Assembly: GCA_964478165.1 (NCBI GenBank)
Contig: CAYZGU010000014.1
Coordinates: 62,001 to 126,000, forward strand
Direction: 5' to 3'
Origin: CAYZGU01 sp964478165
GTDB lineage: Bacteria; Poribacteria; WGA-4E; JAJDTR01
Length of the DNA stretch: 64,000 nt
In this document: positions 48,635 to 58,332 of the stretch, in pieces
How positions within the stretch are numbered: position 1 is the stretch's first letter
Layout: each line of letters opens with the position of its first letter
The notes under the pieces: model-generated
Told to the model about the DNA's origin: nothing
The model's database searches: none
Seen by the model: only the letters and a program-made list of their open reading frames with translations
Program-made: the position numbers and the translations under genes

Positions 48635-49198
48635 ATGCAAAAAACACAGTGGTTCATCGGACTCTTGATTCTTTCAGTGTTAGCCTTTACTGTACTCGGT
48701 CTGAGCAGGGTTCAGGGTGAGAACGACCAGGTTCGGCGTGGAAAATATTTTGTTGATACGATCGGCGCTTGCGGACAATGTCATACGCCGCGGAAAGGCG
48801 CGGGACCTGACATGAGTATGTACCTTGCTGGACATCCAGCAAATGCTCCGTTCCCGAATTACAATTTTGGAATGATGAGACAGGGGATTTTTATGTTGAC
48901 AGGTCCCACGATGACGTCGTTTGCGGCTCCCTTCGGTACGACCTTTGCCGCGAATTTGACGGCGGATAAAGAAACGGGACTGGGGGAATGGACGGAGGAA
49001 ATGTTTGTAGATGCCATGAAGACAGGATTTCATCAAGGCGTGGAGCATAATCGCAAGGTGCTTCCCCCAATGCCCACAAAAAGCTATTCGGGGATAAACA
49101 GCGCAGATCTCAAAGCGATTTGGGCTTTTTTGAAGACAGTTAGGGCCGTCAAGAACGAGGTGCCGTCTGCGTTGAATCCTAGAGGGAGGCCCTGGTAG
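48635..49198 (+). CDS. Mono-haem c-type cytochrome
   Basis: This 187-residue exported protein has an N-terminal hydrophobic signal or anchor (about 6-25). One haem site CGQCH (C46-H50) is followed by TPRKG, and the likely axial methionine is M146 in LPPMPTKSYSG. This is the layout of alcohol- or aldehyde-dehydrogenase-associated class I cytochromes c, with LKAIWAFLKTV at the C-terminus. It should carry electrons in the periplasm. A strong promoter precedes it, and tsaB begins only 8 bases after its stop, so the two are probably co-transcribed despite unrelated functions. Confidence 0.88.
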   Translation: MQKTQWFIGLLILSVLAFTVLGLSRVQGENDQVRRGKYFVDTIGACGQCHTPRKGAGPDMSMYLAGHPANAPFPNYNFGMMRQGIFMLTGPTMTSFAAPFGTTFAANLTADKETGLGEWTEEMFVDAMKTGFHQGVEHNRKVLPPMPTKSYSGINSADLKAIWAFLKTVRAVKNEVPSALNPRGRPW

Positions 49199-49206
49199 TC
49201 AAGCGC

Positions 49207-49884
49207 ATGAAAGTCCTCGGTGTTGATACCTCGACCCCAATGGGGAGTGTTGGTTTAATTAGCGACGGCGATCTTGTCGCGGAGCACAGTTTGAATATAA
49301 TGCAAGCCCATTCATCGCGTTTAATGCCTGCGCTTGATCAGGTATTAGCGTGGGCAGATCTTGATGTTAGCGAACTGGACGCTTGCGCCGTAGGTGTGGG
49401 CCCTGGATCGTTTACTGGCGTTCGAATTGGTGTTGGCGCTATGAAAACGTTATGTTACGCCATTCGAAAACCGATAATAGGGGTTTCGACGCTTGAAGCA
49501 ATTGCCTACAATCTCCGTTATAGTAAAGGTTTAATTTGCCCGATTCTTGATGCTCGTCGTGAGGAAGTCTACGGAGCGCTGTTTCAGGGTGGTGAAATGC
49601 TTGAACGTCGGTGCGAAGACTCCTGCTTCTCGATAGGGGAGCTACTGAATCGGGTTCATAAATCTACAATTTTCGTTGGAGATGGTCTGGCGAAATATGC
49701 TAATGTTATCCGAACACAATTTGGGATAGAGGTGAATTTTGCGGACCCACTCTTCAACGTTCCGCGTGGAACGAGCATTGCTCTAATTGGGCGTGAACGC
49801 CTGATGCGCGGGGAATCGGACGACTGCTTTGGGCTGGTTCCCAACTACGTGCGTGATGGGTTCTATAGTAGGCGGAACGAATAG
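49207..49884 (+). CDS. tsaB: tRNA N6-threonylcarbamoyladenosine biosynthesis protein TsaB
   Basis: This 225-residue ASKHA-fold protein partners TsaD and TsaE in making t6A37 of ANN-decoding tRNAs. Hallmarks are VDTSTPMGSVGL at 5-16, AHSSRLMPALDQVL at about 34-47, VGPGSFTGVRIGV at about 63-76 and ILDARREEVYGAL at about 112-124. ATG 49207 follows the cytochrome c stop by 8 bases. Length is typical for the family. No tsaD or tsaE is in view. Confidence 0.94.
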   Translation: MKVLGVDTSTPMGSVGLISDGDLVAEHSLNIMQAHSSRLMPALDQVLAWADLDVSELDACAVGVGPGSFTGVRIGVGAMKTLCYAIRKPIIGVSTLEAIAYNLRYSKGLICPILDARREEVYGALFQGGEMLERRCEDSCFSIGELLNRVHKSTIFVGDGLAKYANVIRTQFGIEVNFADPLFNVPRGTSIALIGRERLMRGESDDCFGLVPNYVRDGFYSRRNE

Positions 49885-50601
49885 CATCTCACCACTGCTA
49901 TGTGTGTGTTGGCAACCTATTTTAAGGCACTATTGGTGTTTTCGGATTGTCTAACAGTGTGACGTCCATTCCGGATCTTGGGCACTATCACCGGGAAAAA
50001 CCGCCTCTGAGTTCGATCGAAACATCAACATCTTCCGCGTCTTCCGCCTTGAAACTCCTTAAGTAATGAGATGCCTCTCGTAATTCTTGGTGCTAAAGCC
50101 CTTAGAAGCCGTGGCCCCAGAGATTGAACCCTCACTAGAACATTGATAATTGGCTTAGCATTTCCGAATTTCAATTTGAACGAATCTGACGGAGAAACAT
50201 GTCCACCTAATACCCACTCACCATGGTTTTATCAGGCCAAGAGTAAGATGGAGTATGCGGGGTTTCAAAGGTAGTGAAGAGAGGAGTATGTGACCCTGTT
50301 CAGTTCCTGGATTCTCCGTAAATGATGTGTGTAGGATGATTTGACCTTAGTTTTCATGGATGAGACTCGTGCTTTCAGCGTGTTTCCTGCTTGAAAGAAT
50401 AGACAGTCTGCGATGGTTCTATCGTGGTAGGTGAGTTTCCGAGTGTCGAAGTCCGAACTTGATTGTCCAATATCTCAACAAACTGACCTCCCAAGATTTT
50501 GATTTCGAAAAAAAACGTTGTGGAGTATACTTGGTCTATTACGAGAATCTAGGTGTTACTCACCGTTGTTTTTCGTTGCGCGTTAGGCATTACCTTCCTC
50601 T
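49885..50601. other. Intergenic region
   Basis: About 720 bases between tsaB and the flippase gene with no recognisable gene, RNA or hairpin. Confidence 0.4.
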
Positions 50602-52017
50602 ATGACTCGTGTCTTTGAAAACACGTCTGCGCTTCTAGCTGCTCATCTAATTGGTCGCCTGTTTTCACTCGTGGTGACACTTCTATTGATGCCACGTTAT
50701 TTCGGCGATGTGGAATTGGGAAGTTATTTTCTGGCCCTCTTTCTCACCAGTCTTATCGCCAGCATTTCTGAATTAGGAATGCACACGCCATTGATTCGCG
50801 AAATGACCCTGCACCTAAAGTGCGCACGGCATCTCGTTGGTAATGCCCTAATCATCAGAATCCTTCTATCAATCGCTGCATTCGGGTTGATGATCGTACT
50901 AGGCAGAGCGGCAGGTTATCCACCAACGACAATGGAGATGATTAAACTGCTTGGACTGGCGGAAATTATTAACTCCATTGCACAGCTGTATCGCTGTGTT
51001 TTTCGAGCGTTCGAAGAGATGAAGTACGAAGCCTTTACCGTTGTTGCCGAACGATCTGTGGTTTCCATCGTAGGTGGTGGACTGATCGTGTCTGGCGGAA
51101 ACCTCGCCCACTTCTGTGTCATTGTCTTAGTTGCTAGCGGTGTAAACTTGGCGTTGAGCGTTGGTCTTGTTCGACAGAGGTTTTCCACGCTCCGCTTCCG
51201 ATTCGATCTGGAAATCTGGAGGCTGTTGATGCGCCAGGCACTACCGTTTGCGCCCGGCAACACGTTTCATCTTGTGTATTTCCGAATTGATGCCATCATG
51301 CTTGAAAAGCTGAGTTTACACGGTGTCAAAGCGAATGCATGGTATGGTTTAGCCTATACCATCGTCAATGCGTTTACGATTTTGCCAGGGGCATTCTTAG
51401 GGGCAATGTTCCCGGCCATGGCCCGTGCTTTTGAGGCTAATAGGATTGACTTCCGAAACGTGTATACGTACGCCTTTCGGTGGATGTGTCTTATTGGTAC
51501 ACCCTTTGCGGTAGGAATGGCAATATTGGGCCCGCGAGTTGGCACGACGCTCTTTCCGCGTTACCCTGTAGAGACGGTAGGGCCAGCATTGAGTTTGTTG
51601 GGTTGGTCTGGTGGGTTAGTTTTCTTGACGACGGTTTTTGTTACGGTGTTGCGCGCAGCTGACAAGCGCGTTGCTTTCTCACTCATTATGGGAGTGACGA
51701 CACTATTCAATATTGTGTCCAACTTCTTGCTGATTCCTCGGTTTGACCATATCGGCGCCGCGATGGCAATGATACTTAGTGAAGGGGTATTGTTCATCGC
51801 ATGCTTTTTCTACATTTCTCGTCGTATTGCAACGTTAGCTGGTCTACGGTTCGCTATCAAATCCGCTGCCATTTCGGTGTTGATGGGTGTGGCTTTGATT
51901 TTCCTCAGAAATCTGTTTTCAATATGGGTGCTGATTCCGTTGGCAATTCTGTTCTATGGCGTAGGAATCACAGCCCTCGGGGAATTGAGGCGGAATAAGT
52001 CTAACCAGGAGCTATAG
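50602..52017 (+). CDS. Polysaccharide flippase-like membrane protein (MOP superfamily)
   Basis: This 471-residue protein has about 12-14 hydrophobic helices. It begins with NTSALLAAHLIGRLFSLVVTLLLMPRY, the polar-hydrophobic start typical of Wzx/RfbX flippases, and has later LPGAFLGAMFPAMARAFEANR and NIVSNFLLIPRFDHIGAAMA blocks also seen in that family. It should move lipid-linked oligosaccharides across the inner membrane. No glycosyltransferase is directly adjacent, but rmlBA and two GT2 genes lie about 12-17 kb away. ATG 50602 has no strong Shine-Dalgarno. Confidence 0.86.
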   Translation: MTRVFENTSALLAAHLIGRLFSLVVTLLLMPRYFGDVELGSYFLALFLTSLIASISELGMHTPLIREMTLHLKCARHLVGNALIIRILLSIAAFGLMIVLGRAAGYPPTTMEMIKLLGLAEIINSIAQLYRCVFRAFEEMKYEAFTVVAERSVVSIVGGGLIVSGGNLAHFCVIVLVASGVNLALSVGLVRQRFSTLRFRFDLEIWRLLMRQALPFAPGNTFHLVYFRIDAIMLEKLSLHGVKANAWYGLAYTIVNAFTILPGAFLGAMFPAMARAFEANRIDFRNVYTYAFRWMCLIGTPFAVGMAILGPRVGTTLFPRYPVETVGPALSLLGWSGGLVFLTTVFVTVLRAADKRVAFSLIMGVTTLFNIVSNFLLIPRFDHIGAAMAMILSEGVLFIACFFYISRRIATLAGLRFAIKSAAISVLMGVALIFLRNLFSIWVLIPLAILFYGVGITALGELRRNKSNQEL

Positions 52018-52025
52018 TTCTGTGG

Positions 52026-52051
52026 CACGGAGTCGTGCGGACATCTCCGTG
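52026..52051. terminator. Possible bidirectional terminator hairpin
   Basis: CACGGAG (52026-52032) pairs with CTCCGTG (52045-52051) over a 12-base loop, followed by ATTGCTCTTTATT. It lies in the short gap between the convergent flippase and small hypothetical genes. Confidence 0.35.
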
Positions 52052-52062
52052 ATTGCTCTTTA

Positions 52063-52413
52063 TTAAATCTCTTTCGAGATCGTAAATCCGCCGACTAAAG
52101 AGTAGTTTGCGGCATAGTGATAAAGCTTGGAATTTACTTCTTGAATCTCTTCGGGGGTGTGGTGTGTCCCCTGTTTAGACCAAACTGCGTTATTGGCTTC
52201 GACACTCTCCCAGAGAGTTAACCAACCGTAGTCAAATTCAGCGTGTGCGACGCCTTCGAGTCCTCCATGATACCCTTGAAGTAGTTCTACTGCAAGGCAA
52301 CCGGGCAAAGCACGGATTGACGGGAGAAATTCGTGCATCATGAAATCCTCAAATAACTCGTTCTCAACATGGGGTTTCAGCTCAATCATGTGAATCGCAC
52401 GAAAGCGTGTCAT
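52063..52413 (-). CDS. Small hypothetical protein (dimeric ferredoxin-like fold suspected)
   Basis: This 116-residue soluble protein reads RAIHMIELKPHVENELFEDFMMHEFLPSIRALPG..., then a TLWESVEANNAVWSKQG block. The pattern (strand, helix ending in LPG, strand, then WESVEA helix) resembles dimeric alpha/beta-barrel proteins of the ABM/EthD type, but no named family is certain. ATG 52413 is chosen because AAGGAG lies about 10 bases upstream. It follows the inositol-phosphate synthase gene by about 97 bases on the same strand and may share its transcript. Confidence 0.65.
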   Translation of the reverse strand: MTRFRAIHMIELKPHVENELFEDFMMHEFLPSIRALPGCLAVELLQGYHGGLEGVAHAEFDYGWLTLWESVEANNAVWSKQGTHHTPEEIQEVNSKLYHYAANYSLVGGFTISKEI

Positions 52414-52510
52414 AAATATATACTCCTTGCGATTGGGAATGACTCCGGTGTCAGGAGAGAATAGTGAGCGTCTGTGAAAAGGAGCTCGTATTTTCCAACT
52501 TCGCACTGGT

Positions 52511-53581
52511 TTATCGTCCGGCGATGAATGTCTCCAGCATCTCTCTAGCTTCGGAATCGGAATACTGCCTCGGTGGTGATTTCATGAAGTAGGCACTAGG
52601 GCCGTAGAGGGCTCCACCGATTCCACGGTCTCTGGCGATTTTACAACAACGGATTGCATCTATTGATACACCAGCTGAATTGGGTGAATCCCACACTTCG
52701 AGTTTAAGTTCAACCCTTACTGGGATATCACCGAATTCCGTTCCTTCAAGATGGAGATAGCACCACTTTCGATCTTCGAGGAAAGGCACATAGTCACTCG
52801 GTCCAATATAAACATCCTTGGGTGACACTTCATGATTTAGCTGAGAAACAACAGCATCGGTCTTCGAGATTCGTTTGGATTCGAGCCGTTCTTTCTCAAG
52901 CATATTCTTAAAATCCATATTCCCGCCGACATTTAACTGTGACGTGCGATCGACCTTCAAGCCACGGTCGCTCATCAATTTGGTCAGCGCGCGATGTACG
53001 ATAGTTGCGCCAAACTGTGCCTTGATGTCGTCTCCAACGATAGGCAAACTAGCAGCTTCGAATTTTGCGCGCCACTGGTCATTTTTGGCGATGAAAACAG
53101 GCATGCAATTGACGACACCACAGTCTGCGTCCAATGCCTGCGTCATGTACCACTTGGTAGCTTCCTCACTCCCAACGGGTAGGTAGTTGATGAGGACATC
53201 AGCTTGGCTTTCGCGCAATACGCCAGCGACATCGATCACATCAGCGCTAGATTCCTCTACTGTTTCGCGATAATACTTGGCGTATCCGTCCATGGTCGGG
53301 CCGCGCTGAACAATTACGCCCGTCTTGGGCACGTCTGAGAACTTAATTGTGTTGTTTGGCTCGACCCAGATTGCCTCACCGACATCTCGGCCAACTTTAT
53401 TGCTATCCACATCAAATGCTGCGACAACATCAATGTCACTGACATGGTATGATCCCACGGTCACGTGCATAAGGCCGGGAACGAAGTCACCTGCTTTGGC
53501 ATTCCGATAGTAATGGATTCCCTGAATCAACGAAGAAGCACAGTTTCCCATACCCACAATGGCAACGCGAATTTTAGACAT
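52511..53581 (-). CDS. ino1: Inositol-1-phosphate synthase
   Basis: This 356-residue enzyme converts glucose-6-phosphate to 1L-myo-inositol-1-phosphate. The NAD motif VGMGNCASSLIQG lies at 9-21; further blocks are INYLPVGSEEATKWY at about 151-165 and SQLNVGGNMDFKNM near 219-232. SKTDAV and IGPSDYVPFL also fit. Length and motifs match the bacterial/archaeal class. The product could feed inositol phospholipids, di-myo-inositol phosphate or thiol protectants; none of the partner genes is nearby. It is the first gene of a probable two-gene unit. Confidence 0.93.
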   Translation of the reverse strand: MSKIRVAIVGMGNCASSLIQGIHYYRNAKAGDFVPGLMHVTVGSYHVSDIDVVAAFDVDSNKVGRDVGEAIWVEPNNTIKFSDVPKTGVIVQRGPTMDGYAKYYRETVEESSADVIDVAGVLRESQADVLINYLPVGSEEATKWYMTQALDADCGVVNCMPVFIAKNDQWRAKFEAASLPIVGDDIKAQFGATIVHRALTKLMSDRGLKVDRTSQLNVGGNMDFKNMLEKERLESKRISKTDAVVSQLNHEVSPKDVYIGPSDYVPFLEDRKWCYLHLEGTEFGDIPVRVELKLEVWDSPNSAGVSIDAIRCCKIARDRGIGGALYGPSAYFMKSPPRQYSDSEAREMLETFIAGR

Positions 53582-55044
53582 GGTCCTTTAATCCTCCAAC
53601 TTTAAGGCCGTGGTCCGTTGTCAGGCGAGTTACGTAATCCCAAAGGGGGACCACTCTCGCGACTACAAGCCAGCGCCAGCCCCGTAATTGCATAATTGGG
53701 ACTATCAGATATTCATAGAGAAGGTCTTTTGGAAAATTTTGTCCCTCAGGATAGCTCTAATCACCAGGCCTGCTGTCCTCTGCAAGCGAAGTCTACAAGC
53801 AGCTTCTATGTTCTCGACACGCGAATAATACGTGTGAATAGGCTCCACCTACGAAGTGAGATCCTGTGGAACAGCATACGACTGAATTGTACCTCAAATT
53901 TTTCGAAACATCAAGGTCAATGCACGGATCGCATTTGGTCGTGTCATCTCCAACTGGTAAAAAATGGTATGAGCCCATACAGAATCACTTGACTTCATAT
54001 TGGCTATTGCCCAGTCTTCGGAAGGTGGGTGCTAATGAACTAGGTGATGCAACATGTGCTTGCATCACCTAGTTCATCAGCATTCATAGCGCTTTGGATT
54101 GGAAGTTGGGTTTGGTCACAAATTTCTATAGTTGTTGGCTCTCCATGTCATAAGTTGCCCATGTGCTTGGAGCACGAAGGTACAGGTGAAAAGGTTTCGA
54201 GCAATTTGTATTTCTATCACTTAAGTTTGTTAAGAGTGCAGTGCCAATTGCCGCGTCTTTCTTACAGCGTAAGCATCGTCCTGTGGACCAAAAATGATTT
54301 TCGTCATGAAGAGAGTAAGCGTTCTATTCCACCGGGACATGGAGCTTCACCTATCTCGTCGTAATTTAAGTTGTTTTGTGCCATTGACGCTGGATTACAG
54401 CGTTAACCAGCGTGCCTGACTTGTTGGGCTAGAACATGAACAAGCCTGTTCCAGGTGTGTTTCGGTTTCGCTGAGGATTTTTTGTGGACGCAGATGGAGG
54501 AAAAAAGTAATTGGGTGAACCATTAAAGAGAAGAAGATTCAGCGAGTAGATTTTGATACAACAAACATAGGATTAAAACGTTTCTTCAGAACTTCCCCAG
54601 GTTCATGAAGTTGCAGAAGTAGATGCCTCAGTGCATAGCAAAGATAATCGAGGACATTGTTTGGATAGACGATTATGCCGGAAGCTTGTCAGGACGGTAG
54701 CGATTGACGCTGGGAGTTCGGGAGATGGTTTGTCCTGTTAGGATGCTGCCTGTTTGGAGCATGATGAGACTGATGAGGTAGTGCCGACGGATAAGTTTCT
54801 GATACAGACTTGACGACGTGGAGTTCAGCCCAATAGGGAGACTGGGTGTCGAGCGATGGTTTGGTTTAGATGAACTGAGATATTTAAAACACTTCTGTGT
54901 AGTGTGTGGTGAGAAAATTCACCACAAGCTTTATATCAACTGGTTCGGTGTATCTGTTCAACATCTTTGGCGTTTAATCATTTACCTGCTCAACTATTCG
55001 AATATAAATGGGATTTTGTCACATAATAATCATGGAGGTGCCCT
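53582..55044. other. Long intergenic region with a near-perfect hairpin
   Basis: About 1.46 kb between divergent genes with no credible coding frame. The only structured element is the hairpin at 54031-54081. Confidence 0.4.
54031..54081. repeat. 22-bp inverted repeat (hairpin)
   Basis: The arms 54031-54052 and 54060-54081 match over 22 bases with a single mismatch, around a 7-base loop CATGTGC. The core is ATGAACTAGGTGATGCAA. It lies about 450 bases upstream of inositol-phosphate synthase (which is on the minus strand) and about 960 bases upstream of malic enzyme. No T-run follows. Confidence 0.8.
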
Positions 55045-56712
55045 CTGCCAGTTCCTCAACCATTATTAGTTTCACAGACGGGCGTAGATCTTTTGCGGAA
55101 TCCGATTCTGAACAAAGGAAGTGTGTTTACGGATAGCGAACGAATTGAATTTGAACTTCAGGGGCTGATACCGCCGCACATATCAACCATGGAAGATCAA
55201 CTTCAGCGGGTATGGGAGAATTTCGAATGCTTGGAGACGCCACTACAAAAGCATATTCAATTGCGTGCACTGCAAGATCGGAATGAAACGCTCTTCTATG
55301 CATTCGTACTGAGAAATCTTGCGGAGATCCTGCCGATTATCTACACCCCAACGGTGGGTCAGGCAGTTCAAGAGCATGGCCATATCTTCAGATCTTCCAG
55401 GGGTCTGTATCTGAACCCGAGTAATATCGATTGTATAGATGCGATTATGAACCATTTCGAGGGAATTGAGCTCATTGTAGCGACAGACGGCGAAGGAATT
55501 CTTGGTATCGGAGATCAAGGAATCGGAGGCATGGGAATTCCGGTGGGGAAATTGTCATTGTATACGGCTGGGGCAGGTATTGATCCATCTGCGTGTCTGC
55601 CAGTTGTTCTTGATGTTGGGACGAATAACGATCGATTGCTTGCTGATCCGCTCTATTTGGGTGTTCGCCAACAACGCCTCCGAGGTAAGAAGTATTTCGA
55701 TTTTGTGGACAAATTTGTTCAGGGTGTAAAGCGTAACATGCCAAATGCCCTAGTTCAGTGGGAAGATTTTAGCAAACAGAATGCCTTCTCCATCCTTGAA
55801 CGTCATGGTGAGGATATATTATCGTTCAATGATGACATTCAGGGTACAGGTGCAATGGCGCTAGCAGGTATTCTTTCTGCGCTGCGTATTTCGAATCAGG
55901 CGTTCCTCGATCAGGTTTTCGTTGTGTTTGGAGCAGGTGCTGGTGGTGTCGGCATTGCACATCAAATCTATGTCGCCTTGTTGCGCGAAGGGTTGTCCGC
56001 GGAGGAAGCGAAAGCGAAAATATACACTGTGGATAGTGTGGGGCTTATTATAGAGGGACGTGATGCTCTGGACGCTTACAAGAAACCTTTTGCGCACGAT
56101 GGCTCCCTAGTTTCGAATTGGGAATTAGTCAATCCTCCTCAAATTGGACTTCTGGACACGCTTATAAATGCACGTGCAACAGTGTTGATTGGTGTTTCTG
56201 GACAACCTAGTACGATTACGGAAAAGATGACAGAAACACTTCTAGCAAACACGTCCCGCCCAATTGTATTTCCGCTTTCCAATCCAACGTCTAAATCGGA
56301 AGTACATCCGAGAGATCTTTATCGCTGGACTGACGGAAAAGTACTTGTTGCGACAGGGAGTCCGTTTGACAATGTCCGGCATGATGGTGTTGAATTCCGT
56401 ATCGGACAGGGTAACAACTCTTTTGTATTTCCCGGCATTGGATTGGGCGCAATTGCTGTAGGTGCCAAAAAAATCACAAACGATATGTGTACAGCTGCCG
56501 CATTTGCGCTGCACGACGAAACGCCGCTGGATAAAAGTGCTGTATTTCCGTCGATTGGGGCCTTCCGAGAAGTTGCTCTCAACGTAGCAATTGCGGTTGC
56601 CGAGGAAGCAGTGCGCTCGGGCGTTTCCGAACTCCGATCACCTGAAGGCCTTGAGCCACTCATAAGGAAGCGCATGTGGAATCCGGTTTATGTTCCATAT
56701 CGGCGGAGCTAG
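55045..56712 (+). CDS. maeA: NAD-dependent malic enzyme (decarboxylating)
   Basis: This protein of about 555 residues oxidatively decarboxylates malate to pyruvate. Motifs include IYTPTVG, TDGEGILGIGDQGIGGMGIP, EDFSKQNAF, the metal site FNDDIQGTGA, the NAD site FGAGAGGVGIA, and FPLSNPTSKSE. The frame stays open and family-like upstream of TTG 55093 (GVDLLRNPILNKG corresponds to the conserved start region). I therefore place the start at CTG 55045, where GGAGG lies 6 bases upstream; TTG 55093 is the only conventional alternative. An in-frame stop at 55027 limits any further extension. It stands alone and likely supplies pyruvate and NADH from C4 acids. Confidence 0.9.
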   Translation: MPVPQPLLVSQTGVDLLRNPILNKGSVFTDSERIEFELQGLIPPHISTMEDQLQRVWENFECLETPLQKHIQLRALQDRNETLFYAFVLRNLAEILPIIYTPTVGQAVQEHGHIFRSSRGLYLNPSNIDCIDAIMNHFEGIELIVATDGEGILGIGDQGIGGMGIPVGKLSLYTAGAGIDPSACLPVVLDVGTNNDRLLADPLYLGVRQQRLRGKKYFDFVDKFVQGVKRNMPNALVQWEDFSKQNAFSILERHGEDILSFNDDIQGTGAMALAGILSALRISNQAFLDQVFVVFGAGAGGVGIAHQIYVALLREGLSAEEAKAKIYTVDSVGLIIEGRDALDAYKKPFAHDGSLVSNWELVNPPQIGLLDTLINARATVLIGVSGQPSTITEKMTETLLANTSRPIVFPLSNPTSKSEVHPRDLYRWTDGKVLVATGSPFDNVRHDGVEFRIGQGNNSFVFPGIGLGAIAVGAKKITNDMCTAAAFALHDETPLDKSAVFPSIGAFREVALNVAIAVAEEAVRSGVSELRSPEGLEPLIRKRMWNPVYVPYRRS

Positions 56713-56973
56713 GTTGCTGAATGGAAGAACGGGGCACGGTGTTTGCGCGTGGAAACCACAATTCGCAGCCAGAACGAGCCCACAGGAGGACTGTCAATCG
56801 CTGCGCTATACGATGTTCCATTCTTGCGTGAGTGCACAGACTGAGTGTCCTGAAGTTTCGCATCGGATAGAGTAATATTCTAGTACCGATGCAGGATTCA
56901 GTGGTCCAAAGCTGACGAGTAATCTTGCGAAAATCTCCGCTTGCTCAGTGCTTTAGTGAAAGAGTCGCCAATT

Positions 56974-58116
56974 CTAGCCAATTCTCATCCCTGTTGAGAT
57001 AAGACGTGAAGCGCGTTCAGCCGCATCAGCTATTAGCGATTGCGCGTTTGCAACGGCTGTATGAAGAGTCATTGGCCTTGGCACGATGTCAATTAGAGCG
57101 TCGATTCCTGCGAGATGAACTTCGTTAGCCCCTTCTGAGATACTCCCTGCAATGGCAATTACGGGAATGCCGCGTGTTTTTGCGAGTTTCGCTACACCGA
57201 TTGGGGTCTTGCCGAAAACTGTTTGAAAGTTAATTTCGCCTTCTCCGGTGATTACGAACGTTGCACCATTAAGCCGTGTTTCCAGTCTCGTACTCTCGAT
57301 GACAATATCCACACCGGATTCCAATCTGGCATCCAAGAAGGCAAGTAAGCCCGCCCCCAGACCGCCCGCAGCGCCTGCTCCTGGAATCTTACTGATTCTT
57401 TTTCCAGTATCGCGTTGAAGAATTGCATCAAAGTGTGTCAAATTGTCATCCAGAATCTTTACCATATCGGGTGTAGCGCCTTTCTGCGGACCGTAGACGA
57501 AGGCGGCCCCATTGATGCCTGTAAGCGGATTGTTGACATCACATGCAACCACGGTTTCGGTTTTGACAATCCGTGAGTCCAGTTCGGAGAGGTCGATTTT
57601 ACTCAGCTTATTCAAACCTCCTCCTCCCCGAGGAATTGTCTCTCCATCACGAGTTAGAAGCCTTGCTCCAAGGGCCTCTGCCATGCCCGATCCGCCATCG
57701 CTGGTTGCACTCCCGCCGATTCCGATAATGAGCTTACGACACCCTAGATCCAAAGCGGATTTAATAAGTTGGCCCGTTCCATATGTTGTTGTCAGTAGTG
57801 GATTTCGGTCCTCGAGAGGAACTAGCATCAAACCAGAAGCTGCTGCCATTTCGATGACTCCAGTCGATCCATCGCCCAGTATACCGTATACAGCTTCGAC
57901 TTCATTTCCGAGTGGGCTAACAACGCACTCAGTCAGAAGCTGTCCGCTTGTTGCGTCAACGAGGGATTGGACCGTGCCTTCTCCGCCATCGGCCATCGGC
58001 ACTTTTTCGATGTCTGCATTGGGAAATACTCTAAGAACGCCATTTTCCATGGCTTCTGCTGCCTGGAGAGCAGTAACGCTTTCTTTAAAGGAATCAGGTG
58101 CAATTACTATTTTCAT
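56974..58116 (-). CDS. garK: Glycerate kinase (GarK family)
   Basis: This 380-residue type II glycerate kinase opens IVIAPDSFKESVTALQAAEAM. MADGGEGTVQSLVDAT is near 41-56, IGIGGSATSDGGSGMAEALGA near 129-149, and GAGAAGGLGAGLLAFLDARL near 248-267. VITGEGEINFQT near 288 is also diagnostic. It phosphorylates D-glycerate (usually to 2-phosphoglycerate), the end step of glycolate/glucarate/galactarate catabolism. That fits the acid-sugar genes at the other end of the window. It is separated from the DUF58 gene by about 215 empty bases. Confidence 0.94.
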   Translation of the reverse strand: MKIVIAPDSFKESVTALQAAEAMENGVLRVFPNADIEKVPMADGGEGTVQSLVDATSGQLLTECVVSPLGNEVEAVYGILGDGSTGVIEMAAASGLMLVPLEDRNPLLTTTYGTGQLIKSALDLGCRKLIIGIGGSATSDGGSGMAEALGARLLTRDGETIPRGGGGLNKLSKIDLSELDSRIVKTETVVACDVNNPLTGINGAAFVYGPQKGATPDMVKILDDNLTHFDAILQRDTGKRISKIPGAGAAGGLGAGLLAFLDARLESGVDIVIESTRLETRLNGATFVITGEGEINFQTVFGKTPIGVAKLAKTRGIPVIAIAGSISEGANEVHLAGIDALIDIVPRPMTLHTAVANAQSLIADAAERASRLISTGMRIG

Positions 58117-58332
58117 TGTTAAGTGTAGGTGTTTTCAGCCGGTGGCTGACTGATTCGTATCGTTGTGGATTCGGTGTTCGACTCTTTTTCACTGCGTACT
58201 GTGATTACTGTTGATCTGGGCGATTTTTCAAAAACGGCATTAGAGGAATTTAGATGGTTCTGCTCACAATAGCGCCCAAATGAAATGAGGTTCTTAAAGG
58301 GTGTGGTTACAAAAATGGAGCATATCCTAGCG

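Noticed and set aside
54818..55069. An 83-codon open frame before malic enzyme
   Set aside because: No recognisable motif; it overlaps the malic enzyme N-terminal coding sequence and its Shine-Dalgarno.
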